A DNA stretch of 64,000 bases from Arthrobacter sp. PM3 (lineage in GTDB: Bacteria; Actinomycetota; Actinomycetes; Actinomycetales; Micrococcaceae). This document shows, piece by piece, positions 25,657-34,017 of this stretch. Numbering within the stretch: the stretch's first letter is position 1; each line of letters starts with the position of its first letter. Both the position numbers and the translations under genes were made by a program. Under the pieces are notes generated by a model. It did no database searches, had not been told where the DNA came from, and saw only the letters and a list, made by a program, of their open reading frames with translations. Location of the stretch: positions 62,001-126,000 of the forward strand of contig NZ_CP022314.1 in assembly GCF_003352915.1 (NCBI RefSeq), written 5' to 3'.

Positions 25657-27378
25657 TTGGCTAGACATCGGCTGATCCGCGGTGCGGATCGATACGTCAA
25701 GGCGCTGGGGCCACGCGCACGGGTCCTGCTGTGCCAGCTGCCGCTGGCTTTGCTGATGGCCGGAATCCTCTTCGCCGCCCCCGCTGCCTGGCCCGCCCTG
25801 CTCGAGAACAGCCTGTGCCGGTACGCACTGGGCCTGCAGGCCGCACTCCTTGCAGGCTGCGTCCTGGTCCCCTGGCAGCGCCTCAGTCCGCTGGCGCCGC
25901 TGGTCGTCCCGGTCCTGGATCTCGTGGCGATCGGTCTTCTCCGGGCCGGGGTCGCGGAAGGCCTGCCGGATCCCGGGGTGCTCTCGGTCCTGCCCGTCGT
26001 GTGGATTTCGGCGTCGCGTCTGTCAGCCCCGGCAAGCCTCGCGCTGAGCTCCACCGTGCCGCTGCTGGCTGCCTTGCCCTGGCTCCTGGCAGACCCTGCG
26101 GCCCCTCTTGCGGCCCGCACCGCCGAGGCCATGCTGGTGCCGCTGATGATGCTCGCGGTGTCGCTGGCCATACGGTTCGCGCAGGCGCGCCTGCGGCACG
26201 AGCAAGGGCGGATCCGGTCCAAGGAAGCCGAATTGCAGGCCCTGCTCGAGGACAGCCGGGAACGCGAACGGCTCCTGAACACCATTCTGGACACGGTCGA
26301 CGTCGGGATCGTCGCGGTAGGCGCCGACGGGCGCCGCCTGCTGACCAACTGCTGGCAGGCCGAACTGGAGGAAGCCGCCGTTGCCGCGTCCCGCCCGGCA
26401 GTTGAGCCATCTGCACCGGTGGCGGATTCGGCGTCGCTGTCCCAGGACACGGCGGGCGAAGGCCGCCTGGTGCTGACAGGGCAGGACCGGAGCACGCCGC
26501 TGCCGAATGACCGCCGCCCCGTGCAGCGGGCGCTGGCCGGGGAGTCCTTCGCCGACTACATTGTCTGCTTCGGCGAGGCCGCGGACAGCCGCGTGGTGTC
26601 CGCCGCCGCCCGTCCGCTAAAGAACGACGCCGGCGATTTCCGCGGGGCCGTGGTGGTGTTCAACGAGGTCACCGGGCTCGTGGACGCACTCGCCGCCAAA
26701 GACGAGGTGGTCTCCACGGTCTCCCACGAGTTCCGCACTCCCCTGACGTCCATCATCGGCAACCTCGATCTGGTGCTCGCCGACACGGAGGGCCTGGATA
26801 ACCCGGCGGTGCGCCGGGTCGAGGTCGCGCAGCGCAACGCGGAGCGGTTGCTGGCCCTGGTCTCGGACCTGCTGATGTCTGCCAGTTCCGCGCTCCACGT
26901 CCATCCCCGCCGCACGGACCTCGCCGGCCTTGTGGAAGCCAGCCTCGGTTCGGCGCAGGCCCAGGCACAGGCATCCCGCGTGGACCTCGCCATGGAAGTT
27001 CCCGGCCCGCTCTGGGCCCATGTGGACCCGCTCCGGATCAGCCAGGCCCTGGACAACCTCGTGTCCAACGCGATCAAGTACTCCCCGGACGGCGGGTCGG
27101 TGCGGGTTTCGGCCAGCGCCGGCGACGGCCTGGTGCGCCTCCACGTCGCCGACACCGGCATGGGCATGACCGCTGCCGATGCCGGGCGGGTCTTCACCCG
27201 GTTTTTCCGCAGCCCGGCCGTCCGCGAGGGGTCGATTCCGGGGGCCGGCCTGGGCCTGTCCATTACCAAGGCCATTGTCGAACGGCACGGCGGGTCAATT
27301 TCCTGCCGCACACTGCCGGGCCACGGAAGCACGTTCACCATGGAACTTCCCGCGGACGGTCCCCCGGCCGCCTTCTGA
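25657..27378 (+). CDS. Membrane sensor histidine kinase with PAS domain
   Basis: 573 residues from the TTG start at 25657, preferred because GAAAGGGG lies 10 nt upstream and because the dyad at 25596 would otherwise be coding; the frame is open from 25594. About five to six membrane helices span roughly residues 25-165, then a short coiled coil, a PAS-like domain (NTILDTVDVGIVAVGADGRR), the H box SHEFRTPLTS near residue 358, N box NLVSNAIKYSPDGG, G1 DTGMGM, F box FTRFFR and G2 GAGLGLSITK. All kinase boxes are intact. It is divergent from the response regulator gene. The signal is unknown; pilus control is only suggested by position. Confidence 0.92.
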   Translation: MARHRLIRGADRYVKALGPRARVLLCQLPLALLMAGILFAAPAAWPALLENSLCRYALGLQAALLAGCVLVPWQRLSPLAPLVVPVLDLVAIGLLRAGVAEGLPDPGVLSVLPVVWISASRLSAPASLALSSTVPLLAALPWLLADPAAPLAARTAEAMLVPLMMLAVSLAIRFAQARLRHEQGRIRSKEAELQALLEDSRERERLLNTILDTVDVGIVAVGADGRRLLTNCWQAELEEAAVAASRPAVEPSAPVADSASLSQDTAGEGRLVLTGQDRSTPLPNDRRPVQRALAGESFADYIVCFGEAADSRVVSAAARPLKNDAGDFRGAVVVFNEVTGLVDALAAKDEVVSTVSHEFRTPLTSIIGNLDLVLADTEGLDNPAVRRVEVAQRNAERLLALVSDLLMSASSALHVHPRRTDLAGLVEASLGSAQAQAQASRVDLAMEVPGPLWAHVDPLRISQALDNLVSNAIKYSPDGGSVRVSASAGDGLVRLHVADTGMGMTAADAGRVFTRFFRSPAVREGSIPGAGLGLSITKAIVERHGGSISCRTLPGHGSTFTMELPADGPPAAF

Positions 27379-27418
27379 GCCAACCGCCGTCGTCCGGTGA
27401 CGGCGCGAATTCGCGGGA

Positions 27419-27461
27419 AAGCTGCCGGATCGCCGGTCTCTTCCGGCGAACTGAGCAGCTT
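27419..27461. terminator. Hairpin between convergent sensor kinase and truA genes
   Basis: Outer arms AAGCTGC/GCAGCTT enclose an inner CGCCGG-6 nt-CCGGCG stem. Its position between convergent genes fits a two-way terminator. A smaller CGCCGTC/GACGGCG hairpin precedes it. Confidence 0.5.
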
Positions 27462-27482
27462 CCGGCGTATTCGGCGGAATTC

Positions 27483-28373
27483 CTAGGCGCGCAGGGCCCG
27501 GGTCAGTTCCGCGCGGGCCAGCAGCCCGCTGTCCGAGGGGTAGGCCACTTCCTCCAGCACCAGCGGGTGCGGGGCCGCGAGGACCGAACGGGCGTCGCGC
27601 TGCCGGGCGAGCAGCCGGTCATGGAGCCACCCCGGAGCCTCCGCGCCCTCCCCCACGTACAGCGCCGAGCCCACCAGGGACCGAACCATGTTGTGGCAGA
27701 ACGCGTCGGCCTGCACTGTCGCGACGATGACGCCGTCTGTGCCGCGTGCGAACTCGAAGCGCTGCAGGTCCCTGATGGTGGTGGCGCCTTCGCGGGGTTT
27801 GCAGTAGGAGCGGAAATCCTGCAGCCCGAGCAGCTGCGCGGCGCCCTCGTTGAGCAGCCCGACGTCGAGGGGGTTCTTGTGCCAGAGGGTCGAGGCACGC
27901 TCCAGCGGATCCCACAGGGCCGGGCCGTCCGCGATCCGGTAGGAATACCGGCGCCAGAGGGCGGAGAACCGCGCGTCAAAGCCTTCCGGCGCGACGACGG
28001 CCCGGTGGACGACGATTGCCCCGCCGAGATCACCAAGCCCGCGGCCCAGGGCGCCGCGAAGGCGGCGGAGCAGGGCCACCGCGGGATCGATCCGGGCACC
28101 GCGGCTCAGGCCCTGCCACTCGGCGTCGCTGAGGTCAAGGTGGACCACCTGGCCCCGTGCGTGGACGCCGGCGTCGGTCCGGCCGGCGACCGTGACCCGC
28201 ACGGGCCGGCGGACCAGCAGCTCCAGGGCCTCCTCGAGGACGCCCTGGACCGTGCGCAGGCCCGGCTGCACGGCCCACCCGCTGAACGGGCCGCCGTCGT
28301 ACGCCAAATCCAGCCGGATACGCAAAAACCCGCCGCCCCCCAAAACGGGGGCAGCGGGTTTGAGCTCGTTCAT
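27483..28373 (-). CDS. truA: tRNA pseudouridine(38-40) synthase
   Basis: Modifies uridines 38-40 of the tRNA anticodon arm. GRTDAGVHARGQVVHLD holds the catalytic Asp67; AYDGGPFSGW and FCHNMVRSLVGS are further TruA motifs. The ATG at 28373 has no Shine-Dalgarno sequence, but TAGACT sits 7 nt upstream, consistent with a leaderless mRNA. The first 16 codons lie inside an intrinsic terminator of the upstream alpha operon. A later TTG start (product MRIRLDLAYDGG) is the alternative. 296 residues from the ATG. Confidence 0.93.
   Translation of the reverse strand: MNELKPAAPVLGGGGFLRIRLDLAYDGGPFSGWAVQPGLRTVQGVLEEALELLVRRPVRVTVAGRTDAGVHARGQVVHLDLSDAEWQGLSRGARIDPAVALLRRLRGALGRGLGDLGGAIVVHRAVVAPEGFDARFSALWRRYSYRIADGPALWDPLERASTLWHKNPLDVGLLNEGAAQLLGLQDFRSYCKPREGATTIRDLQRFEFARGTDGVIVATVQADAFCHNMVRSLVGSALYVGEGAEAPGWLHDRLLARQRDARSVLAAPHPLVLEEVAYPSDSGLLARAELTRALRA
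28326..28361 (-). terminator. Alpha-operon terminator inside the 5' end of truA
   Basis: Read on the minus strand, AAACCCGCTGCCCCC, a 6-nt loop GTTTTG, the complementary arm (one mismatch) and then TTTTT. This is a textbook intrinsic terminator 44 nt after the rplQ stop codon, yet it overlaps truA codons 5-16. Confidence 0.75.
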
Positions 28374-28387
28374 AGACTTAAGTCTAT
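28372..28387. promoter_or_regulatory. 16-bp perfect palindrome with -10 box at the truA start
   Basis: ATAGACTTAAGTCTAT is a perfect palindrome touching the truA ATG. It contains TAGACT exactly 7 nt before the ATG, the leaderless promoter layout, and as a dyad could also bind a regulator. It is AT-rich against a GC-rich background. Confidence 0.5.
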
Positions 28388-28404
28388 AAGAAGGTGTTGG
28401 CGAA

Positions 28405-28968
28405 TTACTTCGCGTCCTTCTCGGACTCAGCAGCAGCTTCCTCAGCGGCCGGAGCCTCTTCGGTCTCTGCAGCCTCGGCGGCGGGAGCCTCTTCGGTCTC
28501 AGCAGCTTCGGTCTCAGCGACCTCAGCCTCGGCGGGAGCTTCCTCGGCGGCCGGAGCAGCCTTGGCAGCAGCCTGGGTAGCCTCGGCTACGACGGCCTGC
28601 TTGGCGGAAACCGGCTCGAGAACCAGTTCGATGACAGCCATGGGAGCGTTGTCGCCCTTGCGGTTGCCGATCTTGGTGATGCGGGTGTAGCCGCCTTCGC
28701 GGTTCTCCACTGCCTGTGCAATGTCGGTGAACAGCTCGTGGACGACGCCCTTGTTGCTGATCAGGCCGAGGACACGGCGGCGGGACGCGAGGTCGCCGCG
28801 CTTGGCGAAGGTCACGAGGCGCTCGGCGTACGGCTTCAGGCGCTTGGCCTTGGTCACCGTGGTGGTGATCCGCTTGTGCTCGAACAGGGCTGCGGACAGG
28901 TTCGCGAGCATCAGACGCTCGTGAGCCGCTCCGCCTCCGAGGCGCGGACCCTTAGAAGGGGTAGGCAT
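28405..28968 (-). CDS. rplQ: 50S ribosomal protein L17 with long acidic Ala/Glu tail
   Basis: Large-subunit protein near the exit tunnel. The standard domain runs from [21 protein letters not shown] to about residue 120 (MAVIELV). A further 65 residues of Ala, Glu and Thr follow, with a repeated [11 protein letters not shown] unit. Such tails occur in several high-GC actinobacteria. ATG with GAGGAG upstream. Last gene of the alpha operon, 77 nt after rpoA. Confidence 0.96.
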   Translation of the reverse strand: MPTPSKGPRLGGGAAHERLMLANLSAALFEHKRITTTVTKAKRLKPYAERLVTFAKRGDLASRRRVLGLISNKGVVHELFTDIAQAVENREGGYTRITKIGNRKGDNAPMAVIELVLEPVSAKQAVVAEATQAAAKAAPAAEEAPAEAEVAETEAAETEEAPAAEAAETEEAPAAEEAAAESEKDAK

Positions 28969-29045
28969 AATAGTTTCTCCTCATATGGAAGCCGTCGGGC
29001 TGGGCACGCCAGGGTGCATCCAGCCGGCCGGCCAAGATCTGTTGG

Positions 29046-30056
29046 TTAGAGCTCGTCGTCGCTGAACGCGGCGTCGTCCTCTTCGATGGCTGCGGCACGA
29101 GCTGCCAGATCGAAACCGGGAGGCGAGTCCTTGAGGGACAGGCCCAGTTCGACCAGCTTGGCCTTGACCTCATCGATGGACTTCGCACCAAAGTTGCGGA
29201 TGTCCATGAGGTCAGCCTCGGAGCGGGCAACGAGTTCACCCACGGTGTGGATGCCCTCACGCTTGAGGCAGTTGTAGGAACGGACCGTCAGGTCCAGATC
29301 CTCGATCGGCAGGGCCATGTCCGCTGCCAGGGCAGCGTCCGTCGGCGACGGGCCGATCTCGATACCTTCAGCTGCGGTGTTCAGCTCGCGGGCCAGACCG
29401 AACAGTTCCACCAGGGTGGTACCGGCCGAAGCAACGGCGTCGCGCGGGGCGATTGCCTGCTTGGTCTCGACGTCGACAATGAGCTTGTCGAAGTCAGTGC
29501 GCTGCTCAACACGGGTAGCTTCCACGCGGAAAGTAACCTTCAGGACCGGCGAGTAGATCGAGTCGACCGGAATACGGCCGATCTCGGCGTCGCCGGACTT
29601 GTTCTGAGCTGCCGAAACGTAGCCGCGGCCGCGCTCGATGGTGAGTTCGAGTTCGAACTTGCCCTTCGAGTTCAGCGTGGCGATGTGCAGATCCGGGTTG
29701 TGGAATTCGACGCCGGCCGGCGGAGCGATGTCCGCGGCGGTGACGACTCCCGGGCCCTGCTTGCGCAGGTAAGCAACAACCGGCTCGTCGTGCTCGGAGG
29801 AAACCGACAGGTTCTTGATGTTCAGGATGATCTCAGTGACATCTTCCTTGACACCCGGAACCGTGGTGAACTCGTGCAGCACGCCATCGATCCGGATGCT
29901 CGTAACGGAGGCACCGGGGATCGAGGAGAGCAGGGTACGGCGGAGGGAGTTTCCGAGGGTGTAACCGAAGCCCGGCTCCAGCGGTTCGATGATGAACCGG
30001 GAGCGGTTTTCGGAGACTACCTCTTCGGAGAGGGTGGGGCGCTGTGCAATGAGCAC
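29046..30056 (-). CDS. rpoA: RNA polymerase alpha subunit
   Basis: 336 residues. The N-terminal dimerisation and assembly domain includes [26 protein letters not shown]; the C-terminal DNA- and activator-binding domain includes [23 protein letters not shown] and [20 protein letters not shown] start with AAGGAAA upstream. Typical place between rpsK and rplQ. No rpsD lies between rpsK and rpoA, as usual for this group. Confidence 0.98.
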   Translation of the reverse strand: MLIAQRPTLSEEVVSENRSRFIIEPLEPGFGYTLGNSLRRTLLSSIPGASVTSIRIDGVLHEFTTVPGVKEDVTEIILNIKNLSVSSEHDEPVVAYLRKQGPGVVTAADIAPPAGVEFHNPDLHIATLNSKGKFELELTIERGRGYVSAAQNKSGDAEIGRIPVDSIYSPVLKVTFRVEATRVEQRTDFDKLIVDVETKQAIAPRDAVASAGTTLVELFGLARELNTAAEGIEIGPSPTDAALAADMALPIEDLDLTVRSYNCLKREGIHTVGELVARSEADLMDIRNFGAKSIDEVKAKLVELGLSLKDSPPGFDLAARAAAIEEDDAAFSDDEL

Positions 30057-30138
30057 TTAGGTTTCCTTTCGGCGAGCATCCGCTATATGACGCAACACAG
30101 GTGGTGGAAAGATCGGTCTGAAGACTTAACGCGGCCGG

Positions 30139-30170
30139 GCTTGCCCGGACCCGTAAAGGTCCGGGCAAGC
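30139..30170 (-). terminator. Hairpin between rpsK and rpoA
   Basis: A perfect 13-bp stem (GCTTGCCCGGACC) with loop CGTAAA starts 20 nt after the rpsK stop. There is no T run, so partial termination, or mRNA processing or stabilisation inside the operon, is more likely than full termination. Confidence 0.5.
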
Positions 30171-30189
30171 TCGCGGCTGCTGGAAAGCC

Positions 30190-30591
30190 TTAGACGCGGC
30201 GGCGCTTCGGGGGACGGCAGCCGTTGTGGGCGCTGGGGGTGACGTCCTGGATGGAGCCAACCTCGAGGCCAGCGGCCTGCAGCGAACGGATAGCCGTCTC
30301 GCGTCCGGAACCCGGTCCCTTGACGAACACGTCAACCTTGCGCATGCCGTGCTCCTGTGCACGCTTTGCGGCGGCTTCGGCGGCCATCTGGGCAGCGAAC
30401 GGGGTGGACTTACGCGAACCCTTGAAGCCAACCTCACCGGACGAAGCCCAGGAGATGACAGCACCGGTCGGGTCCGTGATGGACACGATGGTGTTGTTAA
30501 AGGTGCTCTTGATGTGCGCCTGGCCCAGCGCGATATTCTTCTTGTCCTTCTTACGCGGCTTGCGAACCGCGCCACGAGTCTTCGGGGGCAT
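30190..30591 (-). CDS. rpsK: 30S ribosomal protein S11
   Basis: 133 residues. It has the family core [21 protein letters not shown] and the C-terminal [18 protein letters not shown]. It sits in the small-subunit platform near the E site. ATG with AGGAGAAA upstream. A nested hairpin (ACTTGCC/GGCAAGT with inner AAATCGC/GCGATTT, 30641-30687) lies in the gap to rpsM. Confidence 0.97.
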   Translation of the reverse strand: MPPKTRGAVRKPRKKDKKNIALGQAHIKSTFNNTIVSITDPTGAVISWASSGEVGFKGSRKSTPFAAQMAAEAAAKRAQEHGMRKVDVFVKGPGSGRETAIRSLQAAGLEVGSIQDVTPSAHNGCRPPKRRRV

Positions 30592-30692
30592 TTTTTCTCC
30601 TACAGAAAGTTATTGGGGGAAGGCCTATGCTCGGGCCCACACTTGCCGGGTTCCTTGAAATCGCGCCAGCGATTTTAGGGGGCAAGTGGGGA

Positions 30693-31067
30693 TTAACGGG
30701 CCTTCTTCTTGCCGGCGACGGTACGCTTCGGGCCCTTGCGGGTACGGGCGTTGGTCTTCGTACGCTGACCGCGTACGGGCAGGCCCTTGCGGTGGCGCAG
30801 GCCTTCGTAGCTGCCGATCTCGACCTTGCGGCGGATGTCAGCGGCTACCTCGCGGCGAAGGTCACCCTCAACCTTGTAGTTGCCTTCAATGTAGTCACGC
30901 AGCTGGACCAGCTCGGCGTCGGTCAGGTCCTTGACCCGGACGTCAGCGCTGATGCCGGTGGCAGCCAGGGTTTCGTGTGCACGGGTCTTGCCCACGCCGT
31001 AGATGTAAGTAAGCGCAATTTCCAACCGCTTTTCGCGGGGAATGTCTACGCCAGCGAGACGAGCCAT
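30693..31067 (-). CDS. rpsM: 30S ribosomal protein S13
   Basis: 124 residues, beginning [24 protein letters not shown] and ending with the basic [14 protein letters not shown] tail that contacts tRNA in the head. ATG 31067 has AAGGAG at a fair distance; the frame is open 51 nt upstream without homology. Part of the infA-rpmJ-rpsM-rpsK-rpoA-rplQ unit. Confidence 0.97.
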   Translation of the reverse strand: MARLAGVDIPREKRLEIALTYIYGVGKTRAHETLAATGISADVRVKDLTDAELVQLRDYIEGNYKVEGDLRREVAADIRRKVEIGSYEGLRHRKGLPVRGQRTKTNARTRKGPKRTVAGKKKAR

Positions 31068-31245
31068 AGTGGCAGTGCTCCTTGTATAAACCGGAGGTCG
31101 TAGGCAGTACACCCGCACATGACGTACGGCCCCAGCCTCCGACCGGGGGTTAGCTGTCCGGGCCCAATACGTCCCAGTTCAGCTTGTGCTGCCTTTTCTA
31201 TTTACTTGCGTGGGTAAGCAACCCAGGGGTTCCCGAAGCGGGAAA

Positions 31246-31359
31246 TTAGCCCTGGCGCTGCTTGTGGCGCGGGTTCTCGCAGATCACCATGACCCGGCCG
31301 TTACGGCGGATCACTTTGCACTTTTCGCAGATCTGCTTGACGCTCGGCTTGACCTTCAT
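31246..31359 (-). CDS. rpmJ: 50S ribosomal protein L36, zinc-binding form
   Basis: 37 residues: [19 protein letters not shown] then [18 protein letters not shown]. CxxC plus a later Cys and His give the zinc-ribbon (C+) form. AAAGGA lies 6 nt before the ATG. It lies between infA and rpsM as expected. Confidence 0.96.
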   Translation of the reverse strand: MKVKPSVKQICEKCKVIRRNGRVMVICENPRHKQRQG

Positions 31360-31428
31360 GGCATTCCTTTGCGTGTTGCAGTTGGTCAGCTGGACCGGCC
31401 TTCGGCTGTTGCTCTGGCCGCCCAGTGT

Positions 31429-31650
31429 TTACTTGTAGCGGTAGACGATACGACCACGTGTCAGGTCGTACGGGCTCAGCTCCACCACTACGCGGTCCTC
31501 GGGGAGGATCCTGATGTAGTGCTGGCGCATCTTTCCAGAGATGTGTGCCAGAACGATGTGCTTGTTGGTGAGCTCAACGCGAAACATCGCGTTGGGCAGC
31601 GCCTCGGTCACAACGCCCTCGATCTCAATGACCCCGTCCTTCTTGGCCAT
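31429..31650 (-). CDS. infA: Translation initiation factor IF-1
   Basis: 73 residues with the S1/OB fold: [20 protein letters not shown], then [20 protein letters not shown] and [23 protein letters not shown] 31650 has GGAGGG immediately upstream. First gene of the alpha operon, about 100 nt after the predicted promoter. Confidence 0.97.
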   Translation of the reverse strand: MAKKDGVIEIEGVVTEALPNAMFRVELTNKHIVLAHISGKMRQHYIRILPEDRVVVELSPYDLTRGRIVYRYK

Positions 31651-31748
31651 ACCCTCCGCTAACTGTCGTTGCCGCAGCCTCCCGGTTGGCACCGGTCATG
31701 ACCGCGGACGTTTTTGATTGATTGGCTGCTGCCACCAGACCACAAAAG

Positions 31749-31778
31749 GGCATAACGGGGCAGACAACCAACAGTCAA
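31749..31778 (-). promoter_or_regulatory. Predicted promoter of the infA-alpha operon
   Basis: On the minus strand TTGACT (31778-31773), an 18-nt spacer and TATGCC (31754-31749), about 98 nt before infA. It lies in the 188-nt gap after the P1 peptidase gene. Confidence 0.5.
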
Positions 31779-31838
31779 CACTACGCCATCCCGGCCCGAT
31801 TGTTAAATCCGGAGTTAAATCCAGCAATCGTAGCGCAC

Positions 31839-32795
31839 TCAGCTTCCGTACGCACCTAGCGGCCCGGCCGGCGTCGTCACCGGCCGCGCCTGCGCGATCC
31901 CGTCAAGGATGGCCAGCCGGACAACATCAGCCGCCGCGCTCTGCAGCGTAATGAGGCTCAGCTGCCGGGCCGTCGGGGTGCTCCGGTCCAGTACGACGGC
32001 GCCCGTGGACAGGGCGAAGACGGTGTCGCCGTCGGCGAGGGTATGGCTCGGGTTCAGTGCCCGGGCAAGCCCGGCATGGGCTGCCGAGGCCGTCCGCTTG
32101 CATTCCGCCTTGTCCAGGACAGCGTCAGTCGCGACGACGACGAGCGTGGTGTTCAGCGGCGGGAGGTCCTCGGTGCGGGCCCCCCCGGCGTCGGGTTCCG
32201 CCGGCGACGCGCCGAAGGGCAGCCCCAGCGCGTTGACTACCGCTATTGCACCAACCGTCACCCCGTTTTCCAGGGTGATGGAGGCGGTGCCCACTCCCCC
32301 CTTGTATCGGCCTCTGCCGATTGCCGCGCCCGTGCCGGCACCGACGTTGCCGCGATCGACGTCGTGCCCCTCCTCCTGCGCGGCGGCGGCGGCGGTGGCC
32401 GCGTAGCCCATCGCCTCGCCGGGCCGGGCGGAGAAGTCGCCGCCGCGGCCGAGGTCGAAGATCGCGGCGGCCGGCACAATCGGGACCAGTCCGCCGGGGA
32501 CGGCGAAGCCGCGGCCGTTTTCCTCGCACCAGCGCTGGGCGCCGTGGGCCGATGCCAGGCCGAAGGCGCTGCCGCCGGTGAGGACCACGGCGTCGACGGT
32601 CGAGGACAAGGTGGTGGGATCCAGGGCGTCCGTTTCGTGCGTCCCGGGACCGCCGCCCCGGACGTCCACCGAACCTACGGTTCCGGGCGGCGGGAGCACG
32701 ACCGTCACGCCGCTGAGCCACCCGCCGTCGGACTTCTGGACGTGCCCCACCCGGATCCCGGCGACGTCGGTGATCGCCCCTGTTCTTGTTCGCAT
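31839..32795 (-). CDS. P1-family (S58) aminopeptidase, DmpA-like
   Basis: 318 residues. The start TGAITDVAGIRVGH, the glycine-rich VLTGGSAFGLASAHG, GNVGAGTGAAIGRG and GGVGTASITLENGVTVGAIAVVNALG segments identify the peptidase S58 family, whose members self-cleave before a Ser/Thr nucleophile (here probably the Thr of GGVGTAS). Known members release N-terminal or beta-amino acids; the substrate here is unknown. ATG 32795 is chosen over the open upstream frame because the family starts there; GGAG lies just 2 nt before it. Confidence 0.88.
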   Translation of the reverse strand: MRTRTGAITDVAGIRVGHVQKSDGGWLSGVTVVLPPPGTVGSVDVRGGGPGTHETDALDPTTLSSTVDAVVLTGGSAFGLASAHGAQRWCEENGRGFAVPGGLVPIVPAAAIFDLGRGGDFSARPGEAMGYAATAAAAAQEEGHDVDRGNVGAGTGAAIGRGRYKGGVGTASITLENGVTVGAIAVVNALGLPFGASPAEPDAGGARTEDLPPLNTTLVVVATDAVLDKAECKRTASAAHAGLARALNPSHTLADGDTVFALSTGAVVLDRSTPTARQLSLITLQSAAADVVRLAILDGIAQARPVTTPAGPLGAYGS

Positions 32796-32921
32796 GGCTC
32801 CATTGTGCGCCCGGCACGGGGGCCTCCGGGGAACTGAGGGCGCGCTCCCGTTAGAGCGCGCGACCCGCCGGGAAAGTCCGGCCGACAAAACAAACGTTAT
32901 GCAATACTGCTTCGAACACAG

Positions 32922-32950
32922 CGTTAACGGGCAAGGAAGCCTCGTATAAC
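32922..32950 (+). promoter_or_regulatory. Predicted promoter/operator of the ABC importer operon
   Basis: The 8-bp palindrome CGTTAACG (32922-32929) overlaps a weak -35, and TATAAC (32945-32950) could be the -10. A regulator binding the palindrome would block the promoter. A leader of about 115 nt with a GCCTGTC/GGCAGGC hairpin follows. Confidence 0.35.
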
Positions 32951-33066
32951 AAACCTCTGACGGGGCCTTGTGCGGGATTTCGCCCACCAAGCATGTGGTG
33001 AAGTGAGTTTGATCCCCCGCCCATCAGCCTGTCATTTGGCAGGCCCGGATCCGTTAGAGACCCGAA

Positions 33067-34017
33067 ATGACAAGCCAACTAACAGACAGGCCGGCCGCCA
33101 CCGCGGAGGCTGTCCAGGTCCCGCCGCGGCGACCCCGCTGGTCCGGCAGGACGCGCCGGGACTTCTTCGTCTTCCTTGCCCTCGCGCTTCCCAACCTTGC
33201 GTTGATCGCCGTTTTCACGTACCTGCCGCTGATCAACAACATCTACTACTCGACCCTGGACTGGACGCTGGGTTCCGCCTCCGCCACAGTGGTGGGCCTG
33301 GGGAACTACGTCACGTTCTTCACCAGCGCCGACGCCGCCGACGTGCTGGGCACCACGGCCCTGTTCACCCTCGTCACCGTCGGCGGGTCCATGGTCCTGG
33401 GCCTCCTGGTGGCCCTGGCGCTGAACTCCAAAGTCCGCGGCACCACGTTTGCCCGCTCCGCTGTCTTCGCTCCCTACGTGCTGAGCGGCGTCGGCGTGGG
33501 CCTGGTCTGGCTCTTCATCTTCGATCCCGGCTACGGCGTCCTCGCGTGGCTGCTCCGCGGAGTCGGGCAACAGAGCCCGCAGTGGATCAACGACCCGCAG
33601 CTGTCGCTGGTAATGGTGATCATTGTCTACGTCTGGAAGAACCTCGGCTACTGCGCCGTGGTTTACCTCGCCGGGCTTCAGTCGCTGCCGCAGGACGTCA
33701 TGGAGGCCGCCGCCCTGGACGGGGCCAACAGTTTCCGGCGGTTCGTGAACATGGCCCTGCCGCTGCTGTCCCCCACTACCTTCTTCCTGCTGATAACCAC
33801 CATGCTGAGCTCCCTGCAGGCCTTTGACCTGATCCGGATCATGACGCCACTGGGCAACGGCACCAGCACCCTGATCTACGAGGCCTACCTGCAGGCCTTC
33901 GGCGCCTTCAACCGTGCCGGTTACTCGGCGGCCATCTCGGTGGTGCTCTTCGCCATCCTGCTCATCATCACCGTGCTCCAGTTGCGGTTCGTCGAACGAA
34001 AGGTGCACTACTCGTGA
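33067..34017 (+). CDS. ABC importer permease (MalF/UgpA type)
   Basis: 316 residues with six membrane helices after a cytoplasmic N-terminus of about 30 residues. The EAA loop EAAALDGANSFRRFVNMALPLLSP docks the ATPase. LPNLALIAVFTYLPLINNIYYS and LGLGNY-like features fit carbohydrate or glycerol-phosphate importers. The ATG has only a weak ribosome-binding site. The stop overlaps the next permease by 4 nt. No ATPase gene is in the cluster. Confidence 0.9.
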   Translation: MTSQLTDRPAATAEAVQVPPRRPRWSGRTRRDFFVFLALALPNLALIAVFTYLPLINNIYYSTLDWTLGSASATVVGLGNYVTFFTSADAADVLGTTALFTLVTVGGSMVLGLLVALALNSKVRGTTFARSAVFAPYVLSGVGVGLVWLFIFDPGYGVLAWLLRGVGQQSPQWINDPQLSLVMVIIVYVWKNLGYCAVVYLAGLQSLPQDVMEAAALDGANSFRRFVNMALPLLSPTTFFLLITTMLSSLQAFDLIRIMTPLGNGTSTLIYEAYLQAFGAFNRAGYSAAISVVLFAILLIITVLQLRFVERKVHYS

